Part shown: one piece after another, positions 1-7,873 of the stretch
Numbering within the stretch: the stretch's first letter is position 1
How the letters are laid out: each line of letters begins with the position of its first letter
DNA from: Caldalkalibacillus salinus
GTDB lineage: Bacteria; Bacillota; Bacilli; Caldalkalibacillales; JCM-10596
Reading direction: 5' to 3'
NCBI RefSeq assembly: GCF_016745835.1
Contig: NZ_JAERVL010000001.1
Span: forward strand, 682,001-746,000
Length of the DNA: 64,000 nt
Notes under the pieces: model-generated
What the model saw: only the letters and a program-made list of their open reading frames with translations
Databases searched by the model: none
Told to the model about the DNA's origin: nothing
Position numbers and translations under genes: made by a program

Positions 1-500
1 TGGACATCCTGACAAGCCTCAACGCACAGCCCACATAAGATACATTGATCCGGTTCGTAGCGGTACATAGGGTGCGAGTTATCTGGTGGGTACGGTTTAG
101 CCTCAAAGTCGTATTTTTGATGTTCAATTCCTAGGTGCTCGGCCGTATTGTGCACTTCGCAATTGCCGTTATTATTATCACAAACCGTACAGTACAGCTC
201 ATGATTTTTTAAGATACGAGACATCCCTTCATACTGTGCTTCTTGCGTCTTTTCCGACGTGGTATCTACTGTCATACCCGGCTTTGCTTGAGTGGTACAA
301 GCTCTTTTCAGTTCGCCATCGACTTCGACGTAACAAGTGTCACAAGTCTGTACGACACCGATCCCCAGCTGTGGCTGATAAGAACAGATTCCAGGAATGT
401 ACACGTCACTATACGCCTTGGCCACTTCAAAAATCGATTGTTCCGGACTCGCTTCAAAAGTTTGGCCATCGATTTTAATCGTGAAATTTTGTTCACTCAT
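1..500 (-). CDS. fdhF: Formate dehydrogenase alpha subunit, N-terminal part (cut by window edge)
   Basis: This is the first ~166 residues of a molybdopterin formate dehydrogenase of the type with a fused NADH-dehydrogenase-like N-terminus. The ATG at 500-498 follows a GGAGGT site 5 nt upstream. Visible cofactor motifs, in order, are a plant-type [2Fe-2S] segment (Cys of IPGICSY, then QTCDTCYVEV and KRACTTQ), a His-Cys [4Fe-4S] segment (NHELYCTVCDNNNGNCEV), and the start of a ferredoxin-like cluster (CILCGLCVEACQ) at the window edge. The catalytic molybdenum domain lies outside the window. It sits 29 bp downstream of, and co-directional with, the OFA-family transporter, so the pair probably forms a formate (or oxalate/formate) uptake and oxidation operon. 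Family assignment is strong. Completeness cannot be judged. Confidence 0.9.
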   Translation of the reverse strand, partial: MSEQNFTIKIDGQTFEASPEQSIFEVAKAYSDVYIPGICSYQPQLGIGVVQTCDTCYVEVDGELKRACTTQAKPGMTVDTTSEKTQEAQYEGMSRILKNHELYCTVCDNNNGNCEVHNTAEHLGIEHQKYDFEAKPYPPDNSHPMYRYEPDQCILCGLCVEACQDV

Positions 501-529
501 GTTCATACCTCCAAATAAGATCTAACATG

Positions 530-1774
530 CTATGCCTGTTGCAGCTCTCGACGTTCTTTCCTAATCGCTTTGCGCATGAACAGAGATACACCTAAAGCTG
601 TTGCGAGTAAAAAGGCAAAAACGTAAAACGTCAGGGTATAACTTTGAGTTGTTTCCCTTAAGTAGGCCACAACCATCGGTCCTAAAATTCCCGCCGTAGA
701 CCACGATGTTAATAAGTAACCATGAATGGCGCCTAACTGCTTTGTCCCAAACAAATCTCCTATGAAAGCGGGTAGGGAAGCAAAACCACCGCCGTACATG
801 GTCAGTATGATGTAAATAATGATTTGAAAGAGCAGCGCACTCGTGATAAAAGGTAACAGTAAGAAGAAGGCCAATTGAGCGATGAAAAAGATAACAAAAA
901 CATTCGGACGACCAATATAATCTGAAATAGTGGCCCAGCCGACTCGTCCTCCACCATTAAAGAGACCCATGACCCCGACCATAGTGGCGGCTGCAATCTC
1001 AGTCATGCCCACCATTTCTTGGGCCATTGGCGAAGCGATCGAAATGAGCATAATGCCGGCCGAAATATTAATGAGCATCATCCACCAGAGCATCCAGAAT
1101 CGACCTGTTCTCACTGCTTCGCTCGCCGTCATTTGAGAAAGGTCCTGCTTCACTTCAACCTGTCCTTTATCATTCGTTTCCTTCATGCTAGCCGGCTTCC
1201 AATCTTGCGGTGGTTTGGCAATATAACTGGCACCGAGGGCCATCAATATAAAGTAGACGGAGCCTAAGATATAAAAAGTAGCAGGGATCCCCACGGTCGC
1301 CATCAGTAGCTCTGCACCTGGACCAGCGACTAACGCGCCGGCACCAAAACCAAAAACGGCCATCCCTGTTGCTAAACCACGACGATCTGGAAACCATTTG
1401 ATCAGTGTGGACACGGGGGAGATATAACCTATCCCTAGCCCAATCCCACCAATGACCCCAAACATCAGGTAAAAACCATAAAGTGAACCCATGCTTAAGG
1501 CAAAGCCTGCCCCAATCATTCCCCCACTAAACAGGATTGCAGCAAGGAAGGCAGAGATACGTGGCCCGCGCTTCTCAACAAAACGCCCAAAAATAGCCGT
1601 AGAGAGTCCTAAAAAGAAGATAGCAATAGTAAAAGAAAAAGCCACATCTGTAGCGTTCCAACCGTACGTTTCAGAGAAAGGCTGTTTATAAACGCTATAA
1701 GCATAGATAGATCCAATCGACAAGTGAATGGCGATCGCACTTAATGCAATGAGCCAACGATTTTTTTCTTTCAT
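530..1774 (-). CDS. OFA-family MFS transporter (oxalate/formate antiporter-like)
   Basis: A 414-residue integral membrane protein with about 12 hydrophobic segments and the Major Facilitator fold. The N-terminus (SIGSIYAYSVYKQPF) and the segments GIGLGIGYISPVSTLIKWFP and FGFGAGALVAGP are typical of the oxalate:formate antiporter family. The start is placed at the ATG at 1774-1772, because the AAAGGTGGGG ribosome site overlaps the in-frame GTG 12 nt upstream. It lies directly upstream of the formate dehydrogenase gene on the same strand. A role in formate movement for that enzyme is therefore likely, although the actual substrate cannot be read from the sequence. Other monocarboxylates are possible. 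Confidence 0.85.
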   Translation of the reverse strand: MKEKNRWLIALSAIAIHLSIGSIYAYSVYKQPFSETYGWNATDVAFSFTIAIFFLGLSTAIFGRFVEKRGPRISAFLAAILFSGGMIGAGFALSMGSLYGFYLMFGVIGGIGLGIGYISPVSTLIKWFPDRRGLATGMAVFGFGAGALVAGPGAELLMATVGIPATFYILGSVYFILMALGASYIAKPPQDWKPASMKETNDKGQVEVKQDLSQMTASEAVRTGRFWMLWWMMLINISAGIMLISIASPMAQEMVGMTEIAAATMVGVMGLFNGGGRVGWATISDYIGRPNVFVIFFIAQLAFFLLLPFITSALLFQIIIYIILTMYGGGFASLPAFIGDLFGTKQLGAIHGYLLTSWSTAGILGPMVVAYLRETTQSYTLTFYVFAFLLATALGVSLFMRKAIRKERRELQQA

Positions 1775-1870
1775 CGCAATCCCCACCTTTTATTATTCTT
1801 TTAATTATCAGTGTCCTGAATGTGTCTTAATTATGCATAGCCTCGAGTTCCTGTATATATCGCCTGAAGT

Positions 1871-1916
1871 AAAATAGAAAAACCCTACGGAAGTGTCAAT
1901 CTTTCTATCCGTAGGG
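1871..1916 (-). promoter_or_regulatory. Candidate promoter with embedded hairpin upstream of the OFA/formate dehydrogenase operon
   Basis: Read on the minus strand, a perfect TTGACA (1899-1894) is followed after 17 nt by TATTTT (1876-1871), about 100 bp before the transporter start. The -35 box sits in the loop of an 8-bp perfect inverted repeat (CCCTACGG at 1883-1890, CCGTAGGG at 1909-1916), followed on the minus strand by a T-rich run. The palindrome could be an operator, or a terminator/attenuator for transcripts started further upstream. Confidence 0.45.
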
Positions 1917-1918
1917 CA

Positions 1919-1946
1919 ATGCATAATCTTTAGGGGAATGCATAAT
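1919..1946. repeat. Direct repeat ATGCATAAT pair in the divergent intergenic region
   Basis: ATGCATAAT occurs at 1919-1927 and 1938-1946 within a longer similarity (AGGGNAATGCATAATYT). An inverted copy, ATTATGCAT, lies at 1830-1838. The copies lie between the minus-strand transporter and the plus-strand amino-acid permease, which suggests regulator sites. The protein is unknown. Confidence 0.4.
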
Positions 1947-2000
1947 TTCAGTCCTTTTTTCCAACGATAATAACCTGGTAGAAGGGAGTGTGGAACTAGG

Positions 2001-3347
2001 ATGAGTAAACAAAAGCGTTCAAAACAACTACCCTGGTGGCACTTGGTTATCTTAGGGATCGCCTTCACAACGGGAACGGGTTTTTTCTTAGGGTCTAGCA
2101 TCGCGATTCAGAAAAGTGGCTTTTTGGTCTTAGGCCTTTTCTTACTGGCCGCTTTTGGTACTTTTTTTGTGTTTGACGCTTTAGCGAAAATGATAGCCAA
2201 CGATTCACAGAAGGGATCATTTAGAACTTACTCTAAAAAAGCGTTTGGCCATTGGGCTGGATTTAGTCACGGCTGGCTATACTGGATTTCTGAAATATTA
2301 ATCTTAGGCAGTCAGTTAACCGCCATCGGTTTATTTGCCCAATTTTGGTTCCCGGATATTCCCTTGTGGGTGTTTGCCAGTATCTTTGCCACACTGGGTG
2401 TGGGTATTGTCTTATTAGGAACCAAAGGCTTTGAAACGATGGAAGACTTATTGGCTGTTATTAAGGTGGCTGCCATTATCATGTTTATCGGCGTCGGCTC
2501 CTTAACCTTGTTTGGTGTGATCGGTCAGGACCCCCCTCACATGCATACGCCAGACCACTATTTTTCTCAAGGAGTTATGGGCATGTGGACAGGGCTCATT
2601 TTTGTTTTTTTCGCTTTCGCCGGAATAGAAGTGATGGGGATCATGGCTGCACAATTAGAAAACCCAAAAGATGCCCCGAAAGCGGGTAGAATCATGGTCA
2701 TGATTGTGACCGTATTATTTTTGGCTTCTATCAGTTTAGCGCTGCTATTAGCACCCCTTGACAGTTTCAGTGCCCAGGAAAGTCCATTTGTCACTGCGCT
2801 AAAAGATATTAAGTTTACGAGTATCGTGTATATCTTTAACGGTGTCCTCATTATTGCCGGTTTTTCTAGTCTTGTCGCTTCTTTATATGCTGTCACCTCG
2901 ATGATGTATACCATCGCAAAGGATGGGGATGCGCCCAAATTCTTTGCCCAAAAAGGAAAAAGAAATATCCCTTACCAATCGCTAGGACTGACTGTGGTCG
3001 GCATGATCATCTCTATTATTGCCGCTCTTTTACTGCCTAAGAAAGTGTATGAATACATCACAACGGCAGGCGGACTGATGCTGATCTTTTCTTGGTTATT
3101 CATTCTCATGGCAGCACGGAAGTTACTTAAACTGACAACGTGGGATCACATTAAGTCCATCACTGCTATTATATTAATTCTTTTAACCATAACGGGGACG
3201 ATGTTTGACGCATCGACGAGACCCGGCCTCTTCGTGAGTCTTGTCTTTATTATTTTAGTGGGCATCGTCACGCTTATCATGAGAAAGAAATGGTCGCCCC
3301 GTCACGAGAACGAAGACCATTTGAATTGGCAACGATGGAAGCCTTGA
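2001..3347 (+). CDS. APC-family amino acid permease
   Basis: A 448-residue polytopic membrane protein with roughly 12 hydrophobic segments. The N-terminal part (VILGIAFTTGTGFFLGSSIA) and FVFFAFAGIEVMGIMAAQLENPK are signatures of the amino acid-polyamine-organocation superfamily, closest in style to GABA/D-serine/D-alanine permeases of Bacillales. An expected function is proton-coupled amino acid uptake at the cytoplasmic membrane. The substrate is unknown. It is monocistronic: divergent from the OFA transporter and convergent with the LysE-type gene. The ATG is preceded by AGAAGGGAG at a rather long spacing, and no better in-frame start is visible. Confidence 0.85.
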   Translation: MSKQKRSKQLPWWHLVILGIAFTTGTGFFLGSSIAIQKSGFLVLGLFLLAAFGTFFVFDALAKMIANDSQKGSFRTYSKKAFGHWAGFSHGWLYWISEILILGSQLTAIGLFAQFWFPDIPLWVFASIFATLGVGIVLLGTKGFETMEDLLAVIKVAAIIMFIGVGSLTLFGVIGQDPPHMHTPDHYFSQGVMGMWTGLIFVFFAFAGIEVMGIMAAQLENPKDAPKAGRIMVMIVTVLFLASISLALLLAPLDSFSAQESPFVTALKDIKFTSIVYIFNGVLIIAGFSSLVASLYAVTSMMYTIAKDGDAPKFFAQKGKRNIPYQSLGLTVVGMIISIIAALLLPKKVYEYITTAGGLMLIFSWLFILMAARKLLKLTTWDHIKSITAIILILLTITGTMFDASTRPGLFVSLVFIILVGIVTLIMRKKWSPRHENEDHLNWQRWKP

Positions 3348-3430
3348 CAATACATACATAACTAAGTAAGGTTTTACGTTTTGTGTTGTATCTATCAGCA
3401 GACGGACGGTGTCGACTGAAAACAGGTGCT

Positions 3431-4093
3431 TTAGAAAATTAAAATGATGGCCTGAATCCCGAAGTAGATACCAAAGCCGACGAGAGATAAACCAGATAAA
3501 ACAGAAATCGTTTTTAATACTCTCGTGGTGAGTACCTTTCTGAAAAAACTTGAAACGGCTGCCATCGTTACATCCCATAGGAGCAAGCCGATGATAATGG
3601 CACAACTATATAAGATTAGCTGGTCGGTGGCTGTATTTTTGGCCGTATTGGCTAAGATAGAGCCATAGATTCCTAGCCAAAACAATACGGATAACGGATT
3701 TGATAGCGCCATAAAGAAGCCTGTAAAAAAGGTCTTGATACGTGATTCCTGGCTGCTACGTAGATCCGTCCCTAGTTGTATAGCACTAACAATACTTTCG
3801 ATGCCCGTATACACTAAGACAAAGAATCCAAACAGCCATAGAAACGCTTTAACAAAGGGAATTTCTATAATATGAACCATCCCTAAATAAACTGTACACA
3901 TCAAAAGGATATCAGCAACGACTGAGCCTAATCCAATCAACCAAGCACTAAAAAAACCACTTTTTAATCCACGATCTAATTGTGCAGCATTAATAGGTCC
4001 GATCGGTGCAGCTAGTGATAAACCTAGCAGCACATAGCTTATAAAGTTGCCCAAAATCCCACCCCACACAATGATTTTTGTAACCTTGTACAT
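3431..4093 (-). CDS. LysE/RhtB-type amino acid exporter
   Basis: About 220 residues with six hydrophobic segments and the LysE-family N-terminal signature LLGLSLAAPIGPINAAQLDRG. Members export amino acids or small cations through the cytoplasmic membrane. The ATG at 4093 has no clear ribosome site. A TTG at 4054-4052, preceded by GGGGTGGG and giving the family-typical N-terminus LGNFISYVLLG, may be the true start and would shorten the protein by 13 residues. It is convergent with the APC permease, with no strong terminator between them. The substrate is not predictable. Confidence 0.85.
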   Translation of the reverse strand: MYKVTKIIVWGGILGNFISYVLLGLSLAAPIGPINAAQLDRGLKSGFFSAWLIGLGSVVADILLMCTVYLGMVHIIEIPFVKAFLWLFGFFVLVYTGIESIVSAIQLGTDLRSSQESRIKTFFTGFFMALSNPLSVLFWLGIYGSILANTAKNTATDQLILYSCAIIIGLLLWDVTMAAVSSFFRKVLTTRVLKTISVLSGLSLVGFGIYFGIQAIILIF

Positions 4094-4354
4094 AGATATG
4101 CAAACCGTATGGGTTGTACGACTACATTTTCGGACATGTTTTTCTGTTTACAACTAGTAACAGTCGGTATGACCACGAGTAGAAAGAGGGGATGTACGGC
4201 AAATACAGGTCAGTATATTGAAGATTAAAAGATGTTGTAAGGGCAAAACAGGTCAGTGTTTTAGATATGTGCAGATAACACAGGTATATATCGGAACCTA
4301 TTGTAGGAGGTGTATAGGGAAGGAAGTGGCGGGAGGGAGAGGATGTAAGGACAC
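4094..4354. other. Intergenic region without recognisable gene
   Basis: Between the LysE-type gene and the small acidic protein no coding sequence is convincing. The only reading frame here has low-complexity aromatic/Ser content and no ribosome site. Two short ACAGGTCAGT copies are visible but have no assignable role. Confidence 0.5.
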
Positions 4355-4385
4355 AGAACAAAGAAGAGCTCCATCAATTGGAGCT
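4355..4385 (-). terminator. Possible terminator after the small acidic protein
   Basis: A six-pair stem (AGCTCC at 4367-4372, GGAGCT at 4380-4385) is followed on the minus strand by CTTCTTTGTT. The T-run is imperfect, so this is a modest call. Confidence 0.5.
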
Positions 4386-4390
4386 GGGGT

Positions 4391-4645
4391 TTAGTTATTA
4401 AGGGCTTGTTCGGCCGCTTCAAGGTGATCTAGTTGTTCCATTGCCTGGCCTAAACGGTGTTGATGCTCGTCATCGTCGGGACCTATGTTTTTTTGTGCTT
4501 CAAGAACTTTATCACGAGCGATTTTCAACTGAACAATCGCATCCTGTCGTTCTTCGGGATTGGCATTCGTTTGAGCCTCATAAAGGGCCACTTCAGCATG
4601 CTTTACTGCTTCAATTGCATCCTGGTAGTCATGATGATCGGTCAT
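4391..4645 (-). CDS. Small acidic helical protein of unknown function
   Basis: An 84-residue soluble protein, rich in Ala, Glu, Asp and Gln and lacking membrane segments. Long runs such as AIEAVKHAEVALYEAQ and RLGQAMEQLDHLEAAEQAL suggest a two-helix hairpin or coiled coil. I do not recognise a named family. The start is ambiguous: an in-frame GTG at 4657 lies one base after AAGGAG (too close), and the ATG at 4645 lies 13 nt after it (rather far). The ATG is chosen because the sequence MTDHHDYQDAI looks like a natural N-terminus. It stands alone between divergent or convergent neighbours. Low-molecular-weight stress or spore proteins of Bacillales look like this, but that is only an impression. 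Confidence 0.65.
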   Translation of the reverse strand: MTDHHDYQDAIEAVKHAEVALYEAQTNANPEERQDAIVQLKIARDKVLEAQKNIGPDDDEHQHRLGQAMEQLDHLEAAEQALNN

Positions 4646-5149
4646 ATATAAGCTCACTCTCCTTAGCTATTCAGTGGTGTAGAAAGACCTGTTTTGTTTT
4701 GTGAATGTAATGTAGTAGAAACCCCATTGAGATTAGGGGCTTATAAAAAATGAAGTGCTTATATTTTTTCCGAGTCATTCATGTTTCATGCATGAGATGC
4801 CTCTTATCATCAGGATAAATTAAATTGGTTTCGTTAATTTCTCAAGCGACAGACCAAAGCTAGAGCGGAATTGAGTTCATTGCGTTTGCAAAAAATGGAT
4901 CAATTATCAAAAGATCATTATTCGCCTTATACGTTATGAAGGGCTCTTGCAAATTTTTGTTATTGTCAGAAAATTATTACTCATATATAAATGAAAGCGT
5001 CAGCATGATTGTTAGAGCTCACTGTTTGAGACTCATTCAGAATGAGGAAGGAGTGATGCACTTGGTGAAACCACTACAATTGTCGTCAAAAAATGACTTA
5101 AGCCATTTCAAAAAAAAGTAGGTTCAGAAAATTAATGGGAGGGTTAAAC
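4646..5149. other. Long intergenic leader before the esterase gene, with a possible small ORF
   Basis: About 500 bp without a clear gene. At 5056-5121 a 21-codon frame (MHLVKPLQLSSKNDLSHFKKK) is preceded by GAGGAAGGAG. The purine run is only 2 nt from the ATG but well placed for the in-frame TTG (5062) or GTG (5065). It could be a leader peptide of the esterase gene or chance. Nothing else is recognisable. Confidence 0.35.
4877..4891 (-). promoter_or_regulatory. Weak cre-like (CcpA) site upstream of the SGNH esterase
   Basis: The minus-strand sequence TTGCAAACGCAATGA matches the degenerate cre consensus WTGNAANCGNWNNCW at 14 of 15 positions. It is 260 bp upstream of the esterase. Single-mismatch matches are expected by chance, so this is a low-confidence note. 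Confidence 0.25.
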
Positions 5150-6325
5150 ATGAGGAAAGCTGTATTAATGTTTTTAACAGCCATTGTATTAATGGTCCCT
5201 ATGACAGCTGATATGATTGGTAGCTCAACATTGGTATCTGCGAAAACGTACCCTACCTCATTCAAATTCGACTTTGGTCATGGGGAGGTAGAGGAAAACT
5301 ATATCGGGGTCCGTGCTTCTGATGCCTATGATCGATCAAAAGGATACGGTTTCCAAACACCACAGTATATAGAAAATGTTCACGCATCAGGTGAGGGGGT
5401 TGGCAGTGATGCGGTTGAGTTTATCAGGTACGGAACAGATAGTACAAATACATTTAATGTAGACTTGAAAAATGGGTTATATGAGGTTCAGGTTACCTTA
5501 GGTGATACTTCACGTGCCAGTGTTGCAGCAGAAGGTGTTTACCAGATCATGAATATGACCGGTAATCAAGTGACAGATTCTTTCCTTGTCCCTATAAAAG
5601 ATGGCCAATTGAACCTACTCATAACCGCCGGAAAAGAGGGAACCCCTTTCACTTTGTCAGCCCTTGAGATAGAAAAATTGTCTCATAGCGTTGTCATGCC
5701 TAGAACGGTATGGATTGGGGGAGATTCTACCGTTGCCAACTATTATCCCAAAGACAGCGATGAGCTTGTTGGATGGGGACAGGTTTTTCACCAATTTGTA
5801 GATGAAGATTTATTTACCGTACGAAATATGGCTACCTCCGGTCAGGTGGCCAAAGGTTTCCTAGAAGACGGTCAAATGGAGGCTATCCTTAAGTACATCA
5901 AACCGGGTGATTACTTTATATTTGAAATGGGGATTAATGACGAGAAAGCATACTCCGAAGAGATGTTTTATCAATATATGAAAGAGATTGTACAGTCTGC
6001 AAAAGCAAAGGGCGCAACGGTTGTTCTAGTGGCGCCTCAAGGAAGAGCGATTGATTGGGATGTGGATGAAAGTGGTCCGGTACATGACGCCAAAGACAAA
6101 TGGTACCGCCCGACAACCATGAGCTTAGCAGAGGAGGAAGGAGTGGGCTTTGTTGATCTTAATGTCTTAAGCTCTCACTACTTTACCTCAATTGGACCAG
6201 CCGAAACCCAATTACTCTACCGCACGGGAGATTATATGCACTTTAATCGTCAAGGTGCAACGGTTTTAGCAGAGCTAGTAGCAGAAGACTTACAGCGTCA
6301 AGGCCATGAAGGTTTTGGAGACTGA
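5150..6325 (+). CDS. Secreted SGNH hydrolase, rhamnogalacturonan acetylesterase-like
   Basis: 391 residues. An N-terminal signal peptide (MRKAVLMFLTAIVLMVPM) ends near SAKT. A beta-sandwich-like N-domain (FKFDFGHGEVE through the GYGFQTP segment) precedes the SGNH esterase domain. Block I is WIGGDSTVANYYP with the nucleophile Ser, block III is EMGINDEK (GxND), and the Asp/His pair is in block V (DYMHFN). This arrangement matches Bacillus YxiM/RhgT-type enzymes, which remove acetyl groups from rhamnogalacturonan I outside the cell. The ATG at 5150 is preceded by GGGAGG at 7 nt, better than the upstream ATG at 5135, which overlaps that site. It fits the pectin-related genes elsewhere in the window. 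The precise substrate is inferred. Confidence 0.85.
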   Translation: MRKAVLMFLTAIVLMVPMTADMIGSSTLVSAKTYPTSFKFDFGHGEVEENYIGVRASDAYDRSKGYGFQTPQYIENVHASGEGVGSDAVEFIRYGTDSTNTFNVDLKNGLYEVQVTLGDTSRASVAAEGVYQIMNMTGNQVTDSFLVPIKDGQLNLLITAGKEGTPFTLSALEIEKLSHSVVMPRTVWIGGDSTVANYYPKDSDELVGWGQVFHQFVDEDLFTVRNMATSGQVAKGFLEDGQMEAILKYIKPGDYFIFEMGINDEKAYSEEMFYQYMKEIVQSAKAKGATVVLVAPQGRAIDWDVDESGPVHDAKDKWYRPTTMSLAEEEGVGFVDLNVLSSHYFTSIGPAETQLLYRTGDYMHFNRQGATVLAELVAEDLQRQGHEGFGD

Positions 6326-6392
6326 TGATACAGATGGATTAAACATACAAATAGTGAAAGCATCACGGTTGTACGATGAATGTTATGCATGA

Positions 6393-6431
6393 GGTCCTGT
6401 AGGGAGGTATGATCCCAGCAGGACCATTTTT
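6393..6431. terminator. Rho-independent terminator between convergent genes
   Basis: The inverted repeat GGTCCTG (6393-6399) / CAGGACC (6419-6425) is followed by ATTTTTAG. It can serve the esterase gene on the plus strand. Confidence 0.75.
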
Positions 6432-6475
6432 AGGGAAAGTTTAAAAATATGGCCATCCATCAGTCAAAGGCCGGG

Positions 6476-7723
6476 TTAAATGATGGAATACTTGTTTTTA
6501 TACCGTCTTGGGGTGTCACCTGTGTATTTCTTAAACACTTTCGTGAAATAACTCTGATCATGAAATTGTAGCCAAGTACAGATGTCTGCGAGTGACTGAT
6601 TCGTCAACCGTAGTAGCTTTTGGGCTTCTTTTACTCGCTCCTGTTGTATATAAACGCTAATAGTCACACCTGTCTCACGTTGAAACAATTGTGATAAATA
6701 GCTCGGGTTAAGATTGACGTGCTGTGCTAGTTCGTTTAGGGATATCTTCTCATATAAGAACTGATCAATATATTCATGACACATCTTAACCGGTTTTGAA
6801 TACCGATTAGATTTATCATGTTGTACACGTTCAGCAAACTCTGCTAATCCTTTCGTCATTATATGTTGTACGTCGTTAACGTCCTGTAATTCCTCTATCG
6901 CCTGTATATATAGGTCACTCACTGTGTAAGCCACTTCTTGATGTACCCCCCCTTCCATAGCTGCCCTTGTGGCCAATGCGATAGCACAGATACTAAGGTT
7001 TTTCGTATGTCGTAAATAACTCTTTTTAGATAAGAGCCCAAACTCGCCTTCTGGCGCTTGATTGGTTAGTTTGAGTAACTCTTTCTTACGTCCTTCTTTA
7101 ATGCACTGTAGGACGTTTTTTTCGTGTAAAACGTGATGGTGAAAAGAGAGCTCTTGTCTTTTCCTACTTAAAGTGAGATCTGGGTTAAGCTCAACCTGAT
7201 CTGAAAATTGTACATCTGTATTTTTCTGAACCACGTCTTCAACGTCAAGGTGCTTCCCATAGACCATATAATAAAGCATGAGCCCTATTTTCACTAATCT
7301 GGGTTTATCTACAACGGCAAGTTGATCATAATACTGCTGTATCATCTCGAATTGAGGTTGATCATACGACTGTCCAATATCATGGAGCAGACTGACAAGC
7401 GCGTCACGGTTCAATTTGTAAGAGATACAAGGTCCCACAATAATACAGACATTTTGTCCGTCTGATAAGGTCACTTGAACAGAAATAAACTGCTCTAATG
7501 AGGCATTTTTTTGCAGGACTAAGGTGTCTGCAACATCAGATTCAAGTTCAAAGCATTCGAGTTGTGAGGTATGAGATGATTTGGAAAAAGGATGCGGTAT
7601 CTCTATTTCGGCATAAGAGGCAAGTACAGTCTTATCCTGAGCTACAATCATGAGAGGAACCCCAATCGCACTTTGGGCAAGTTGACATATATGTGTCAGG
7701 TCGTGAAATGTGATCGGACGCAT
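6476..7723 (-). CDS. AraC-family transcriptional regulator
   Basis: 415 residues. The C-terminal ~100 residues form a double helix-turn-helix of the AraC/XylS type (KISLNELAQHVNLNPSYLSQLFQRETG, then LADICTWLQFHDQSYFTKVFKKYTGDTPRRY). The N-terminal ~300 residues form a sensor region I cannot assign to a named ligand-binding family; it contains VPLMIVAQDKTVLASY and a cytosolic helical middle. No membrane segment is present. It is divergent from the GH3 beta-glucosidase, so it probably controls that gene and the following symporter in response to an oligosaccharide. AAAGGAG precedes the ATG. A candidate cre site lies in its 5' leader. Confidence 0.88.
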   Translation of the reverse strand: MRPITFHDLTHICQLAQSAIGVPLMIVAQDKTVLASYAEIEIPHPFSKSSHTSQLECFELESDVADTLVLQKNASLEQFISVQVTLSDGQNVCIIVGPCISYKLNRDALVSLLHDIGQSYDQPQFEMIQQYYDQLAVVDKPRLVKIGLMLYYMVYGKHLDVEDVVQKNTDVQFSDQVELNPDLTLSRKRQELSFHHHVLHEKNVLQCIKEGRKKELLKLTNQAPEGEFGLLSKKSYLRHTKNLSICAIALATRAAMEGGVHQEVAYTVSDLYIQAIEELQDVNDVQHIMTKGLAEFAERVQHDKSNRYSKPVKMCHEYIDQFLYEKISLNELAQHVNLNPSYLSQLFQRETGVTISVYIQQERVKEAQKLLRLTNQSLADICTWLQFHDQSYFTKVFKKYTGDTPRRYKNKYSII

Positions 7724-7741
7724 GACAAAACTCCTTTAGCG

Positions 7742-7756
7742 TGTATTCGCTTTCAA
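7742..7756 (-). promoter_or_regulatory. Candidate cre site (CcpA) in the araC/beta-glucosidase divergent region
   Basis: The minus-strand sequence TTGAAAGCGAATACA matches WTGNAANCGNWNNCW at all 15 positions. It lies 19 bp upstream of the AraC start codon and 118 bp upstream of the GH3 gene, a natural place for catabolite repression. About one such match is expected by chance in a window this size, so the position carries much of the weight. Confidence 0.5.
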
Positions 7757-7873
7757 TTATCAGAAAAAATAGTTAAAAAAATGACCAATAATACAAAAAT
7801 AGTACCATAAATAGGGTGTATAAGCACAGTAAAATAGGGCTTAAGCAGCATTTTAGTTTTGAGGAGGTATAAC

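Noticed and set aside
1808-2101. 97-codon minus-strand frame across the transporter/permease gap
   Set aside because: It overlaps the start of the amino-acid permease and the promoter region and does not look protein-like.
4122-4361. 79-codon minus-strand frame
   Set aside because: No ribosome site, odd composition, and no resemblance to any protein; probably chance.
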